From Bacillus salipaludis (GTDB lineage: Bacteria > Bacillota > Bacilli > Bacillales_B > DSM-18226), in the NCBI RefSeq assembly GCF_004358205.1, contig NZ_SMYO01000020.1:1-56907 (forward strand): a DNA stretch of 56,907 bases, read 5' to 3'. The notes under the pieces are model-generated. The model was given only the letters and a program-made list of their open reading frames with translations, was not told the DNA's origin and searched no databases. This document shows, one piece after another, positions 1 to 8,274 of the stretch. The position numbers and the translations under genes were made by a program. Every line of letters begins with the position of its first letter. The stretch's first letter is position 1.

Positions 1-54
1 TATTAGGCACGCCGCCAGCGTTCGTCCTGAGCCAGGATCAAACTCTCCAAGAAA
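1..54 (-). rRNA. rrs: 16S rRNA, 5' end only (partial)
   Basis: Read on the minus strand, the first bases contain the universal 16S 5' signature (the complement of the 27F primer site, AGAGTTTGATCCTGGCTCAG) followed by the conserved GACGAACGCTGGCGGCGTGCC stretch. The mature 5' end is placed at about 54 by analogy with Bacillus 16S. The rest of the gene lies outside the window to the left. It is the distal part of a transcript that begins in the upstream tRNA cluster. Confidence 0.97.
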
Positions 55-163
55 GTTGATTTAGCTCGAATGTTACGTTGGCTTCATTTCAAAAGAAATG
101 AATATTATTGTTTGTTGACGTTTTTGTTTGTTTAGTTTTCAAAGAACAATCACAAAATCAATT
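55..163 (-). other. 16S leader / rRNA processing spacer
   Basis: This is the spacer between tRNA-Gly and the 16S 5' end. It carries the TTCTTTGAAAACTAAACAA-type leader sequence typical of Bacillus rrn operons, which pairs with the 16S 3' flank to form the processing stem. No separate -35/-10 pair is visible here, so 16S appears to be transcribed from promoters located inside or before the tRNA cluster. Confidence 0.7.
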
Positions 164-237
164 TGGAGCGGGTGATGGGAATCGAACCCACAACAACAGC
201 TTGGAAGGCTGTGGTTTTACCACTAAACTACACCCGC
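164..237 (-). tRNA. tRNA-Gly (TCC)
   Basis: A 74-nt cloverleaf reads on the minus strand: acceptor GCGGGTG/CACCCGC, discriminator T and an encoded CCA at 166-164. The anticodon loop CTTCCAA gives TCC. It is the last tRNA before 16S. Confidence 0.95.
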
Positions 238-251
238 GTATTATATTTAAC

Positions 252-328
252 TGGTCGGGAAGACAGGATTCGAACCTGCGACCCCTTGGTCCCAAACCAA
301 GTGCTCTACCAAGCTGAGCTACTTCCCG
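252..328 (-). tRNA. tRNA-Pro (TGG)
   Basis: A 77-nt cloverleaf with acceptor CGGGAAG/CTTCCCG and an encoded CCA at 254-252. The anticodon loop TTTGGGA gives TGG. Confidence 0.95.
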
Positions 329-334
329 TAATAA

Positions 335-411
335 TGGCGCGCCCGAAAGGAGTCGAACCCATAACCTTTTGATCCGTAGTCAAACGCTCTATCCAATTGA
401 GCTACGGGCGC
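335..411 (-). tRNA. tRNA-Arg (ACG)
   Basis: A 77-nt cloverleaf with acceptor GCGCCCG/CGGGCGC and an encoded CCA at 337-335. The anticodon loop CTACGGA gives ACG, which becomes inosine-34 in bacteria and reads CGU, CGC and CGA. It is the first tRNA downstream of the promoter at 435-463. It is also the likely ligand of the argS T-box at about 33.3 kb, whose apparent specifier codon is CGC. Confidence 0.95.
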
Positions 412-434
412 AATATTTTACAAGCAACTTTTAT

Positions 435-463
435 ATCTTAACAAATCCATTTCGTCTTGTCAA
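435..463 (-). promoter_or_regulatory. Sigma-A promoter inside the tRNA cluster (rrn promoter)
   Basis: On the minus strand TTGACA (463-458), a 17-bp spacer and TAAGAT (440-435) form a near-consensus sigma-A promoter between tRNA-Leu(GAG) and tRNA-Arg. The expected start, 7 nt past the -10, is a G at 428. Initiation at G is typical of GTP-sensitive Bacillus rrn promoters. It would transcribe Arg-Pro-Gly-16S. Confidence 0.8.
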
Positions 464-472
464 GAGTAATTT

Positions 473-558
<86 letters not shown>

Positions 559-580
559 GTATAAATTAGCGACAAAAGTA

Positions 581-609
581 ATCATATCAAAATTACACGC
601 TTATTTCAA
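581..609 (-). promoter_or_regulatory. Sigma-A promoter between the two tRNA-Leu genes
   Basis: TTGAAA (609-604), a 17-bp spacer and TATGAT (586-581) on the minus strand. This is a second internal promoter of the tRNA-rRNA unit, reading into tRNA-Leu(GAG). Confidence 0.7.
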
Positions 610-620
610 GTGGTAATTAA

Positions 621-705
621 TGGTGCGGGTGAAGGGAGTCGAACCCCCACGCCTTGCGGCGCCAGATCCTAAGTCTGGTGCGTCTGCCAATTCCGCCACA
701 CCCGC
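621..705 (-). tRNA. tRNA-Leu (TAG)
   Basis: An 85-nt class II tRNA with acceptor GCGGGTG/CACCCGC and an encoded CCA at 623-621. The anticodon loop CTTAGGA gives TAG. In B. subtilis a tRNA-Leu next to sprT is the ICEBs1 attachment site. Here both Leu genes are intact and no integrative element is present. Confidence 0.94.
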
Positions 706-715
706 ATATTTAAGA

Positions 716-790
716 TGGCTGGGCTAGCTGGATTCGAACCAACGAATGACGGAGTCAAAGTCCGTTGCCTTACCGCTTGGCTATAGCCCA
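716..790 (-). tRNA. tRNA-Gln (TTG)
   Basis: A 75-nt cloverleaf with acceptor TGGGCTA/TAGCCCA and an encoded CCA at 718-716. The anticodon loop CTTTGAC gives TTG. An apparently identical copy lies at 55799-55873. Confidence 0.95.
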
Positions 791-816
791 TCAAAAAACG
801 ATTGAAAAATAAAAAA

Positions 817-893
817 TGGCGGTCTGGACGGGACTCGAACCCGCGACCTCCTGCGTGACAGGCAGGCATTCTAACCAACTGAACTACCAGACC
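817..893 (-). tRNA. tRNA-Asp (GTC)
   Basis: A 77-nt cloverleaf with acceptor GGTCTGG/CCAGACC and an encoded CCA at 819-817. The anticodon loop CTGTCAC gives GTC. Confidence 0.95.
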
Positions 894-944
894 ATTATCT
901 TTTGAGAAACAGGAAATGAGCTATTGTTCATTTCCCATCCCTGA

Positions 945-1016
945 TGACCCCTACGGGATTCGAACCCGTGTTACCGCCGTGAAAGGGCGGTGTCTTAACC
1001 GCTTGACCAAGGGGCC
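945..1016 (-). tRNA. tRNA-Glu (TTC), CCA not correctly encoded
   Basis: A 72-nt cloverleaf with acceptor GGCCCCT/AGGGGTC. The anticodon loop CTTTCAC gives TTC. The bases after the discriminator A read TCA, whereas the otherwise matching copy at 56216-56290 encodes CCA. This copy therefore needs the CCA-adding enzyme after trimming. Confidence 0.92.
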
Positions 1017-1024
1017 TTTAACTA

Positions 1025-1112
1025 CGGAGAAGGAGGGATTTGAACCCTCGCGCCGGTTACCCGACCTACACCCTTAGCAGGGGCGCCTCTTCAGCCTCTT
1101 GAGTACTTCCCC
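1025..1112 (-). tRNA. tRNA-Ser (GCT), no encoded CCA
   Basis: An 88-nt class II tRNA with acceptor GGGGAAG/CTTCTCC and discriminator G. The anticodon loop CTGCTAA gives GCT. The bases after the discriminator are TAG, so CCA is not encoded. Confidence 0.92.
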
Positions 1113-1115
1113 ATA

Positions 1116-1190
1116 TGGCTCCGCAGGTAGGACTCGAACCTACGACCGATCGGTTAACAGCCGATAGCTCTACCACTGAGCTACTGCGGA
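1116..1190 (-). tRNA. tRNA-Asn (GTT)
   Basis: A 75-nt cloverleaf with acceptor TCCGCAG/CTGCGGA and an encoded CCA at 1118-1116. The anticodon loop CTGTTAA gives GTT. It is the first tRNA of the cluster and appears identical to the copy at 56412-56486. Confidence 0.95.
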
Positions 1191-1232
1191 ATAGTAAGAT
1201 TTAATAAGGCAATTACCTTATCGACTCTTCAT

Positions 1233-1261
1233 ATTATAATGACGTTAGGATTCAAAGTCAA
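1233..1261 (-). promoter_or_regulatory. Sigma-A promoter of the tRNA-16S unit
   Basis: TTGACT (1261-1256), a 17-bp spacer and a consensus TATAAT (1238-1233) read on the minus strand between sprT and tRNA-Asn. This is the principal promoter for the ten-tRNA cluster and, by read-through, the 16S operon. Confidence 0.85.
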
Positions 1262-1299
1262 CATCATTTTTCAAGAAAATCATTTTCCATTTTCTTACG

Positions 1300-1773
1300 C
1301 TATTCTTGGATTACTTCTTTAATTTTCTTCAGTCTCCCTCGGCATTTCCCGCAAACATACCGGCTTGTATCGATACTTCTCTTTCTTTGATAACGGAGGC
1401 AGCAGTTTGTGCACTCATATAGGAGTATTTTTTTAAAGGTTCTCTTTGGAGCTTTCTCCTTTAGTGGTGTACAAAATCGGGGTGCCCCAACTTTCTTTAG
1501 CAACCATTTAAATTCAGGATCACGATGCTGATACCCTTTTCCTTCAAGATGGAGATGATAATGACAAAGCTCATGCTTAATAATCCCAATTAATTCATTC
1601 TCTCCAAATTGCTCTAGATACTTTTTATTAATTTCAATATTATGTGTACCTAACAGGTATCTTCCGCCTGTTGACCGCAATCTAGAATTAAACGCAGCTT
1701 GATGTAGAAAAGGTTTTCCAAACACTTCAATGGATATCCTTTCAACCAGTCTTTGAAGCTCTGGTGCCTCCAT
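1300..1773 (-). CDS. sprT: SprT-like zinc metalloprotease-fold protein (YdcK)
   Basis: A 157-aa protein of the SprT-like family. The gluzincin-type motif HELCH sits at residues 67-71, followed by His73 and His75. A C-terminal zinc ribbon has C121-x2-C124 and C141-x2-C144. Family members are cytoplasmic and their bacterial substrate is unclear. The ATG at 1773 was chosen because GGGAAG lies just upstream and the protein then matches the roughly 150-aa family length. An upstream in-frame TTG at 1842 would add 23 unconserved residues. It sits between cmpA (opposite strand) and the tRNA cluster, the same neighbourhood as ydcK in B. subtilis. Confidence 0.9.
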   Translation of the reverse strand: MEAPELQRLVERISIEVFGKPFLHQAAFNSRLRSTGGRYLLGTHNIEINKKYLEQFGENELIGIIKHELCHYHLHLEGKGYQHRDPEFKWLLKKVGAPRFCTPLKEKAPKRTFKKILLYECTNCCLRYQRKRSIDTSRYVCGKCRGRLKKIKEVIQE

Positions 1774-1929
1774 TTTTCTTCCCACACTTTCCACTTCACT
1801 ATTTTCTTCTTCAAAAACTTTCAATACGGTACAAAATAACAAATACCTTCATATTTCTAGTGAACGTGACAACCTATTATAGCATATATTGTATTTACCT
1901 TTAATGATTTACTTTCAGGAGGTTTTACT

Positions 1930-2043
1930 ATGCCGACTTGGTTTCAAAACCAAATGAAAAGAGCCTTTTATGAAAAGAACCGTTATCAAATCAAGCTTTT
2001 AAACCAATGCTGGTTTTTTTACAGAAAAAAACACTGCCCTTAA
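1930..2043 (+). CDS. cmpA: Cortex morphogenetic protein CmpA
   Basis: This very short gene encodes 37 residues starting MPTWFQNQMKR and ending FYRKKHCP. A perfect AGGAGG lies about 8 nt before the ATG. Length, the IKLLNQCWFFYRKKHC core and position next to sprT match B. subtilis CmpA. CmpA is a sporulation protein that acts with the ClpXP protease as a quality-control factor linking coat (SpoIVA) assembly to cortex synthesis. It is the only plus-strand gene among minus-strand neighbours and shares a bidirectional terminator with tex. Confidence 0.9.
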   Translation: MPTWFQNQMKRAFYEKNRYQIKLLNQCWFFYRKKHCP

Positions 2044-2055
2044 AAGCAGTGTTTT
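2028..2055. terminator. Bidirectional terminator between cmpA and tex
   Basis: The stem AAAACACTGC/GCAGTGTTTT overlaps the cmpA stop codon. An A-rich left flank gives a U-tract for minus-strand tex, and the right arm ends in TTTT for plus-strand cmpA. Confidence 0.75.
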
Positions 2056-2069
2056 CCTTCACAGCTTGA

Positions 2070-4250
2070 TTATTGCTTTGCTGGTGGCAACATCGTTAAT
2101 GCTACACGTCCCTTGTTCATATCAACAGAATCTACCCAAACTGTCACAACATCCCCAACGGACACAATATCTAATGGGTGCTTAACAAATCGATTGCTTA
2201 GCTTTGATATATGGACTAATCCATCCTGTTTTACGCCGATGTCAATAAAGGCACCAAAATCAACCACGTTACGAACTGTACCTTGAAGTTCCATCCCAGG
2301 TTTCAGATCCTCTAATTTTAAAACATCCTTTTTTAATAGAGGACGGGGTAAGTCATCACGCGGATCTCTTTCCGGTCTTACTAAAGCGTCGATGATATCC
2401 TTTAAGGTTAATTCTCCTATCGCTAACTCTTCTGAAACACTTTTTAAGTCTAGGCCATTAAGAGCTTCCTTTAACTCGTCTGCACCTAAATCTTTTGTTG
2501 AAAATCCAAGGGTGGATAATAACTTTTTCACTTCATCATAGTTTTCCGGATGAATTCCCGTACGATCCAGAGGCTCTTTTCCATCAATTACCCGCAGGAA
2601 CCCTATTGCTTGTTCATATGTTTTTGCCCCAAGCCGCGGTACCTTTTTTAGTTGAACTCTGCTTGTAAATTTCCCTTCCTCTTCCCGTTTTTTCACAATA
2701 TTGTTTGCCGCCGTTTTGGTTAAACCCGCAACATTTTGCAAAAGGGACGATGATGCAGTATTCACATTGACCCCTACACGGTTAACCGCGGTCTCCACCA
2801 CGAAATTTAGCGATTCTGATAATCGTTTTTGGGAAACATCATGCTGGTATTGACCCACTCCTACAGATTTCGGGTCAATCTTCACCAGCTCAGCAAGCGG
2901 GTCCTGTAAGCGCCGGGCAATCGATACAGCACTTCTCTCTTCTACTTGGAAATTCGGAAACTCTTCTCTTGCTAAATCAGATGCGGAGTAAACACTAGCT
3001 CCCGCTTCATTGACAATTAAATAAAAAATTTCTTCGTCCATCTCTTTTAAGATATCCGCCACGAACTGCTCTGTTTCTCTTGATGCCGTACCGTTTCCGA
3101 TGGCAGCCATTTCTACCTTATACTCACGTAAAATTTGGATGAACTTTTCTTTAGCCTCTTTTGTTTTTGAAACCGGTGGATGTGGGTAAATGACATCAAT
3201 CTTTAGAACCTTTCCAGTTTCATCCACAACAGCAAGTTTACAGCCTGTTCGATATGCCGGATCGACTCCGATTACGACTTTTCCTTTAAGCGGCGGTTGC
3301 AAAAGCAAATTCCGAAGATTTTCAGAAAAAATATGTATCGCCTGCTCCTCTGCTTTATCAGTTAGTTCACTGCGAATTTCTCTTTCAATAGAGGGCTGGA
3401 TTAATCTTTTATAACTATCTTCGATCGCCTCAACTACACTTGGTGCCGCAGGTGAATGCTGATTACGAATCCACTTTTTCGAAAGATAATTCAAGATTAG
3501 ATCCGTATTCATTTTGATTGAAACTCGTAAAATATCTTCCTTTTCGCCGCGATTAAGAGCTAGAATACGATGGGGCACAATTTTGCTTACAGGTTCTTCA
3601 TATTCATAATACATTTCATAAACTTTCTTTTCGTCCTTGTCCTCTTCCTTAACTGCTGATGAGACTGTACCAGATTTAAAGGTTTCTTTCCGAACCCATT
3701 TTCGCCCTTCAGCATCATCACTTACCCATTCCGCGATGATATCTTTAGCTCCCGCAATGGCATCCTCAACGGAAAGGACTTCTTTTTCTTCAGATAAGAA
3801 CTCCTGTGCCTTATTTTCCACATTTTCTTTTGTGAAAGTCATAAGCCACTCTGCAAAAGGTTCCAAACCTTTTTCTTTTGCAACGGTTGCTTTTGTTCGG
3901 CGTTTTTGTTTATAAGGCCGATATAAATCTTCAACCTCCTGAAGCTTTTCAGCACGGGTGATGCTCTTGTTCAAATCTTCAGTTAGTTTTCCTTGTTCAG
4001 CAATGATCCTCAGAACCTCTTCTTTACGTTGTTCGAGGTTTTGAATATACTGCCAGCGTTCTAAAATATTGCGAATCTGCACTTCATCAAGCGCTCCAGT
4101 CATTTCCTTACGGTAACGGGCAATAAAAGGTACTGTATTGCCTTCGTTTAGCAAAGAAATCACACTTTTAACTTGCTTGGCGGAAATTGCTTGCTCGGAT
4201 GCAATCTTACCAAACAACAACTGCTCATCTTTTACGACTGTATCATTCAC
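2070..4250 (-). CDS. tex: Tex-family RNA-binding transcription accessory protein (YdcI)
   Basis: A 726-aa protein, the usual length for Tex. It has an N-terminal helical region, a YqgF/RNase H-like fold (GVDPAYRTGCK at about 329-339), helix-hairpin-helix modules (NVAGLTKTAANNIV and neighbours) and a C-terminal S1 domain from about residue 650 (GTVRNVVDFGAFIDIGV). Tex proteins are cytoplasmic nucleic-acid-binding factors implicated in transcription and RNA metabolism. In B. subtilis ydcI lies downstream of the sigB operon. Here the sigB operon is absent and tex follows ndoA after a 185-bp gap holding two terminators. Confidence 0.95.
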   Translation of the reverse strand: MNDTVVKDEQLLFGKIASEQAISAKQVKSVISLLNEGNTVPFIARYRKEMTGALDEVQIRNILERWQYIQNLEQRKEEVLRIIAEQGKLTEDLNKSITRAEKLQEVEDLYRPYKQKRRTKATVAKEKGLEPFAEWLMTFTKENVENKAQEFLSEEKEVLSVEDAIAGAKDIIAEWVSDDAEGRKWVRKETFKSGTVSSAVKEEDKDEKKVYEMYYEYEEPVSKIVPHRILALNRGEKEDILRVSIKMNTDLILNYLSKKWIRNQHSPAAPSVVEAIEDSYKRLIQPSIEREIRSELTDKAEEQAIHIFSENLRNLLLQPPLKGKVVIGVDPAYRTGCKLAVVDETGKVLKIDVIYPHPPVSKTKEAKEKFIQILREYKVEMAAIGNGTASRETEQFVADILKEMDEEIFYLIVNEAGASVYSASDLAREEFPNFQVEERSAVSIARRLQDPLAELVKIDPKSVGVGQYQHDVSQKRLSESLNFVVETAVNRVGVNVNTASSSLLQNVAGLTKTAANNIVKKREEEGKFTSRVQLKKVPRLGAKTYEQAIGFLRVIDGKEPLDRTGIHPENYDEVKKLLSTLGFSTKDLGADELKEALNGLDLKSVSEELAIGELTLKDIIDALVRPERDPRDDLPRPLLKKDVLKLEDLKPGMELQGTVRNVVDFGAFIDIGVKQDGLVHISKLSNRFVKHPLDIVSVGDVVTVWVDSVDMNKGRVALTMLPPAKQ

Positions 4251-4340
4251 TTAAACAATCCTCCACTTCATCATTTCCATATTATTGTATCAAATAAAAC
4301 TGAGCGATTCACCAACCATGGTTTTGCTTTTTTAGCAACA

Positions 4341-4366
4341 AAAAAGCAAGCCGGCGGGCTTGCTTT
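4341..4366 (-). terminator. Strong intrinsic terminator upstream of tex
   Basis: On the minus strand the stem AAGCAAGCC/GGCTTGCTT has a four-base loop and is followed by a T-rich run. It is the second of two terminators after ndoA. Confidence 0.8.
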
Positions 4367-4402
4367 CAGCAGAAAAACACAGTAGAAGAGTAGAATATGT
4401 AT

Positions 4403-4429
4403 AAAAAAACGCCCTTTCAAAAAGAGCGT
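4403..4429 (-). terminator. Terminator of ndoAI-ndoA
   Basis: The minus-strand stem ACGCTC/GGGCGT is followed immediately by seven T residues, just after the ndoA stop. Confidence 0.75.
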
Positions 4430-4435
4430 GCTTAG

Positions 4436-4786
4436 CTAAAATTCGATGAGACCGATGCTTACACGCAAGGCATCATCCACTTTTTCCATCATTTCGTCAT
4501 CGAGATGGGTAATTTTATCGGTTAACCGCTGCTTATCTATTGTACGAATTTGTTCTAAAAGAATGACTGAGTCTCGTTCAAAACCGTAGCGCTTCGCGTC
4601 TATTTCAACATGAGTCGGAAGCTTCGCTTTTTGAATTTGAGCTGTAATCGCTGCAACAATAACGGTGGGACTAAACCGATTCCCGATGTCGTTTTGGATG
4701 ACAAGTACAGGACGGACGCCGCCTTGTTCAGAACCAACAACTGGGGATAGGTCCGCGAAATATACGTCACCACGCTTGACAATCAA
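4436..4786 (-). CDS. ndoA: EndoA mRNA interferase toxin (MazF family)
   Basis: A 116-aa MazF/PemK-family endoribonuclease. It shows the family N-terminus ([20 protein letters not shown]), the RPVLVIQND strand and a conserved C-terminal region. Known EndoA of B. subtilis cleaves single-stranded RNA at UACAU and is neutralised by its RHH antitoxin. It lies 4 bp after ndoAI in a bicistron. The position downstream of alr is the conserved Bacillus arrangement. Confidence 0.96.
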   Translation of the reverse strand: MIVKRGDVYFADLSPVVGSEQGGVRPVLVIQNDIGNRFSPTVIVAAITAQIQKAKLPTHVEIDAKRYGFERDSVILLEQIRTIDKQRLTDKITHLDDEMMEKVDDALRVSIGLIEF

Positions 4787-4790
4787 AGGA

Positions 4791-5072
4791 TTATCCTCCG
4801 CTTACAAGACGTTCTACTGTGTGTTCTGCCTCGTATTCTGCTTGAAATGCTTCAGATGCAATCCTTAAATTAATCTTAGCCATTTCCATATATCCACGTC
4901 TCATGGATTCGCGAATTTGTCTTTTTTTACGTTCGCGTAAATACATTTTTGTTGCTTGATAAATAAATTCGCTGCGATTCACATTTTCAAGCTTTACAAA
5001 ACCATCTAACTCGGTTAAAAGATGTTGCGGTAATTTCACTAAGATCTCCGTAGTTGCGCCGGATTCAGACAC
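4791..5072 (-). CDS. ndoAI: EndoAI antitoxin (ribbon-helix-helix)
   Basis: A CopG/RHH-type antitoxin of about 93 aa. The N-terminal half ([18 protein letters not shown]...NRSEFIYQA) is the ribbon-helix-helix. The C-terminal part ending in ERLVSGG matches the toxin-binding tail of B. subtilis EndoAI. A GTG start at 5072 is preferred because GGAGG then has a 9-nt spacing and the product begins MSESG as in homologues. The ATG two codons upstream would sit only 3 nt from the SD. Confidence 0.93.
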   Translation of the reverse strand: MSESGATTEILVKLPQHLLTELDGFVKLENVNRSEFIYQATKMYLRERKKRQIRESMRRGYMEMAKINLRIASEAFQAEYEAEHTVERLVSGG

Positions 5073-5381
5073 AAACATACACCTCCACCATCACTACACA
5101 CCAATTTTTCTCTGTACCATATTTTATAATAACACTATTCAACCTAAATGCATAGACTAATTATAATACTATTGTATTATAAGCCAATAAAAGATGCTTT
5201 TATGCATAAAAAGTCCGCAATAATATAAATATGTTTAAATTTAATAAATACGCCTTCTTTTTTCTAAGGCTCTGTTTAACTTAGTTGTTGATTTCCGCTC
5301 TAGGCACAAGCGGTTCGGAGAGCCTCCTCGTCGCTACGCTCCCCAATCAACATAGTTTATTTATCAAAATTAGCGTTTTTT
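5073..5381. other. Intergenic region between alr and ndoAI
   Basis: An AT-rich gap of 309 bp with no credible gene. It should contain the ndoAI promoter, but no clean -35/-10 pair could be assigned. Its only recognisable structure is the degenerate copy of the GTTGATTTCCGCTC repeat at 5287-5352. Confidence 0.6.
5287..5352. repeat. Degenerate copy of the GTTGATTTCCGCTC interspersed repeat
   Basis: GTTGATTTCCGCTCTAGGCAC opens the element, and a decayed complementary end (CAATCAAC) closes it at 5352. The element is the same family as the intact palindromic copy at 27516-27577. Such short palindromic repeats are common between genes in Bacillaceae. Confidence 0.6.
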
Positions 5382-6539
5382 CTAAAGAAGATAGTTTTTT
5401 ATTTCGGCCGTTTTCCCGCCTTTTATATATAGACGAGGGACTCGATTCGTTATAATACACGGAACCTCGTAATTGATGGTCTCCATTTTTTTTGCAATTT
5501 CATTGACAGATATAAACTGATTGTTGTCTTTCCCAATTAACGTTACATTCGTGCCAACAGGTACCTCATGTGGTAGCCGCACCATGAATTGGTCCATACA
5601 GATTCTGCCGACAATTGGCACACGTATTCCATTGACTAATACTTCCTGACCCTGCAATTTTCGAATCCACCCATCTGCATAGCCAACGGGCACGGTTCCA
5701 ATCCATTCATCCCCGCTTGCCTCATACGTAGCACCGTAACTTATTTTATCACCTTTACTCAGTTGTTTTACATGGACAAGTTTTGAGTGCAGTGAAAAGG
5801 CTTCATTCAAAGAAAATGGGATTTCAGGTTCCATCTCAAGGGATGGTGTCAATCCGTACATAGCAATCCCCAGACGAACGGCGTTATAAATGCCGCTTTG
5901 AAATCTAAGCGTTGCGGCGCTATTACTGCAATGAACATACTTTGGCCGTACCTTCAGCACACTTACCAACTCTTGAAAAAGCTCGAATTGCTGATTGAAA
6001 TAATTTTGATTCAGTTCATCTGCTGTAGCGAAATGAGTAAAGATTCCTTCAAGGTGAAAACGCTGATCAAGGGATACCAGTTGCTCAAAATCTTCAACTT
6101 CTTCTTTACTGCGAATACCAAGTCTACCCATTCCCGTATCCAGCTTTATGTGAACAGACACCCTGCTATCTGTTTTTAAATGTCTTTGGGCTTCAAGCAG
6201 CCAATCCTTTTGAAAAACGGTAAGGGTTATTTGTTTATCTGCAGCCATTTGTACATCCTCAGCACGGCTGGCACCTAACACAAGAATCGGTGCTGTTATT
6301 CCTTTCTTTCTTAAAGCAAGGGCTTCATCCATAAAGGCAACGGCCAATTGGGTTGCACCTGCATCAAGCGCTTCTCTGGCCACTTGTACATCCCCGTGGC
6401 CGTAAGCATTTGCTTTTACAACTGCAATGATTTCCACCTCTTTGGGCAGAAGCTTTTTAACGGACGAAACATTCGTATGAATACAATCCAAGTCTACTTC
6501 CGCCCATGTATCTCGATAGAAAAAGCTGCGCTCTTCCAT
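5382..6539 (-). CDS. alr: Alanine racemase
   Basis: A 385-aa PLP-dependent, fold-type III enzyme interconverting L- and D-alanine for peptidoglycan. The PLP lysine is K42 in [10 protein letters not shown] and the opposing catalytic tyrosine is Y268 in SYGATY. The C-terminal beta-domain ends with the conserved CIITNRVPR region. It lies downstream of ydcC and upstream of ndoAI-ndoA, the standard Bacillus order, and belongs functionally with ddl and murF elsewhere in the window. Confidence 0.97.
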   Translation of the reverse strand: MEERSFFYRDTWAEVDLDCIHTNVSSVKKLLPKEVEIIAVVKANAYGHGDVQVAREALDAGATQLAVAFMDEALALRKKGITAPILVLGASRAEDVQMAADKQITLTVFQKDWLLEAQRHLKTDSRVSVHIKLDTGMGRLGIRSKEEVEDFEQLVSLDQRFHLEGIFTHFATADELNQNYFNQQFELFQELVSVLKVRPKYVHCSNSAATLRFQSGIYNAVRLGIAMYGLTPSLEMEPEIPFSLNEAFSLHSKLVHVKQLSKGDKISYGATYEASGDEWIGTVPVGYADGWIRKLQGQEVLVNGIRVPIVGRICMDQFMVRLPHEVPVGTNVTLIGKDNNQFISVNEIAKKMETINYEVPCIITNRVPRLYIKGGKTAEIKNYLL

Positions 6540-6613
6540 TTTTCCACTTCCTAAAAACGATAATTAAACTCCAATATTATTTTATCATAAAACAATTTAA
6601 TTGCTCCAAATCA

Positions 6614-6641
6614 AAAAGAAAACAGGCTCTAAAAGAGCCTG
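6614..6641 (-). terminator. Terminator after ydcC
   Basis: The minus-strand stem CAGGCTC/GAGCCTG has a five-base loop and is followed by a TTTTCTTTTTG tail. Confidence 0.75.
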
Positions 6642-6653
6642 CTACAAGATATC

Positions 6654-7667
6654 CTATTTAACAGCATCACCCTGTACAGATTGTGCTACTTCAATCATTT
6701 CATCCCTTGACAGATTTTTCGAAGCAATCATGTAATCGACCCCGTCTTGTGTCCAAGAAATAGAGTGATCTGATACAGCGCCAATGGTCGTTCCCAAATC
6801 TACCAAATCCCCTTCCACGTACGTCGGAGAAGTGGATGCATCTTTCACTGTTACCTTTTCCTGTACAAGTGTAAAGGATTTTTTGCCGTCATAGGTTAAT
6901 ACAACCCGTTTGCCGTCTTCAATGCTTACTTCATCTTCCTTAATTAACTTCGTACCTGAAATTTTGGCTGTTGGATATTTAACCGTAAAAGCAGCATCTT
7001 TTGGTTCTGCCATTGCCGGCATTCCAATTTGTGCTCTTGTCATATTCTTTTTCAATTTAAAATCGTCTTTATCAAAGCTTGCATTAAACTTCACTTTTTC
7101 AAATTGAACTGTTACAAGTGGATTTCGGTCAGGATCCATTACTTTAACCACTGCCGGTGATAAATCCTTCTTATTTAGTTTAATTTCTTGGAATGGAAGC
7201 ATGCTATTATTTTGATAGCGTGTTTTCGTTTCAAATACATAGTAGTCCTTGGTTGAGGAGAATTTTGCCTCTTTATCCATCATAATATCTTTAATTAATG
7301 ATTCATATAGATAGGCCTGGCTGCTGTTTTGCGGCCAATCGCTCTGAAATTTGAAGCTCTTATTTAGGGCTGGAGTTAGAACGAATACCCCTTCGTCATT
7401 CCTTAAAATCATTTGACTTTGGTCTTTTTCGGCATTTTTTAGATTTACTCGATAAAACTTCTTGTCCTTTTGCCAGATTTCAACATTATACACTTGAGAA
7501 TCCGTGCCCATTTTTAGGGTCATTTTTGCATTTACTTTATAACCCGATAGGTCATTAAGTTTACCACTTAACTCTTTTACTACATCACCCTGAGACTTCG
7601 ACCCACAAGCTGCCAGCAAAAAGATGACCATTAGTCCCGTGATCAGCAGCATCAACTTTTTCCTCAT
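6654..7667 (-). CDS. YdcC/GerS-like sporulation lipoprotein (LolA-like fold)
   Basis: A 337-aa predicted lipoprotein. Its signal peptide ends in the lipobox LLAAC with the lipidated cysteine at residue 21. The body resembles the LolA/LppX-type beta-fold proteins that Bacillus carries as YdcC. The ATG at 7667 is preferred because AAGGGG precedes it by 8 nt. The in-frame ATG at 7691 has no SD. The position between acpS and alr is the same as ydcC in B. subtilis. Exact function is uncertain. Family members are sporulation- or germination-associated. Confidence 0.85.
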   Translation of the reverse strand: MRKKLMLLITGLMVIFLLAACGSKSQGDVVKELSGKLNDLSGYKVNAKMTLKMGTDSQVYNVEIWQKDKKFYRVNLKNAEKDQSQMILRNDEGVFVLTPALNKSFKFQSDWPQNSSQAYLYESLIKDIMMDKEAKFSSTKDYYVFETKTRYQNNSMLPFQEIKLNKKDLSPAVVKVMDPDRNPLVTVQFEKVKFNASFDKDDFKLKKNMTRAQIGMPAMAEPKDAAFTVKYPTAKISGTKLIKEDEVSIEDGKRVVLTYDGKKSFTLVQEKVTVKDASTSPTYVEGDLVDLGTTIGAVSDHSISWTQDGVDYMIASKNLSRDEMIEVAQSVQGDAVK

Positions 7668-7832
7668 TCCTTCAACCCCTTCTTGTCTCATTTCATATGA
7701 TTATGGAGAAGAGAAAGGCAGGGGCCAGAATAATCGCTTATCAAAATGACCATAGCTGACCTTGTCTCTCCTAATTCTCTATGAATATATGAGACAACCT
7801 TTAGGAATATGCTAATGAGGAGGGTCAAGCAG

Positions 7833-8195
7833 TTAATTTTTTATCACTTCATTCTCAATAATCACTTGGGCCACGACATATTCCTTGCTATGAGAAATAG
7901 ATAAATGGCCCTTGATTTCCGGCTTTACCAAATAGGGCTTCCCTAAAGAATCCGAGTCAATTTCAATATCCAAAAAGGACAGCTCTTTTCCAATCCCTGT
8001 GCCGACAGCTTTCGAAAAAGCCTCTTTTGCTGCAAATCTTCCGGCTAAAAATTCAACCTGTCTTCGCTCGGAAAGCACCTCGAATTTTTGTTTCTCTTGG
8101 TCAGTTAAAATTCGGTCAATTAATTTTCGGTGTCTATGTAATAAATCCTGAACCCGTGACAATTCAATAATATCAATCCCAATCCCTTTAATCAT
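7833..8195 (-). CDS. acpS: Holo-acyl carrier protein synthase
   Basis: A 120-aa AcpS-type phosphopantetheinyl transferase. It moves 4'-phosphopantetheine from CoA to apo-ACP for fatty acid synthesis. The Mg-binding residues are visible as Asp8 in GIGIDIIE and Glu58 in [11 protein letters not shown]. The length is typical. It starts back-to-back with the divergent rhomboid gene. Confidence 0.97.
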   Translation of the reverse strand: MIKGIGIDIIELSRVQDLLHRHRKLIDRILTDQEKQKFEVLSERRQVEFLAGRFAAKEAFSKAVGTGIGKELSFLDIEIDSDSLGKPYLVKPEIKGHLSISHSKEYVVAQVIIENEVIKN

Positions 8196-8274
8196 GCTTC
8201 ATCATCCTTCTATTTTGTTTATAAACAGCATAAATAATAATGTACAAGTCGCAAATGCTCCCGGAGGTACATAT

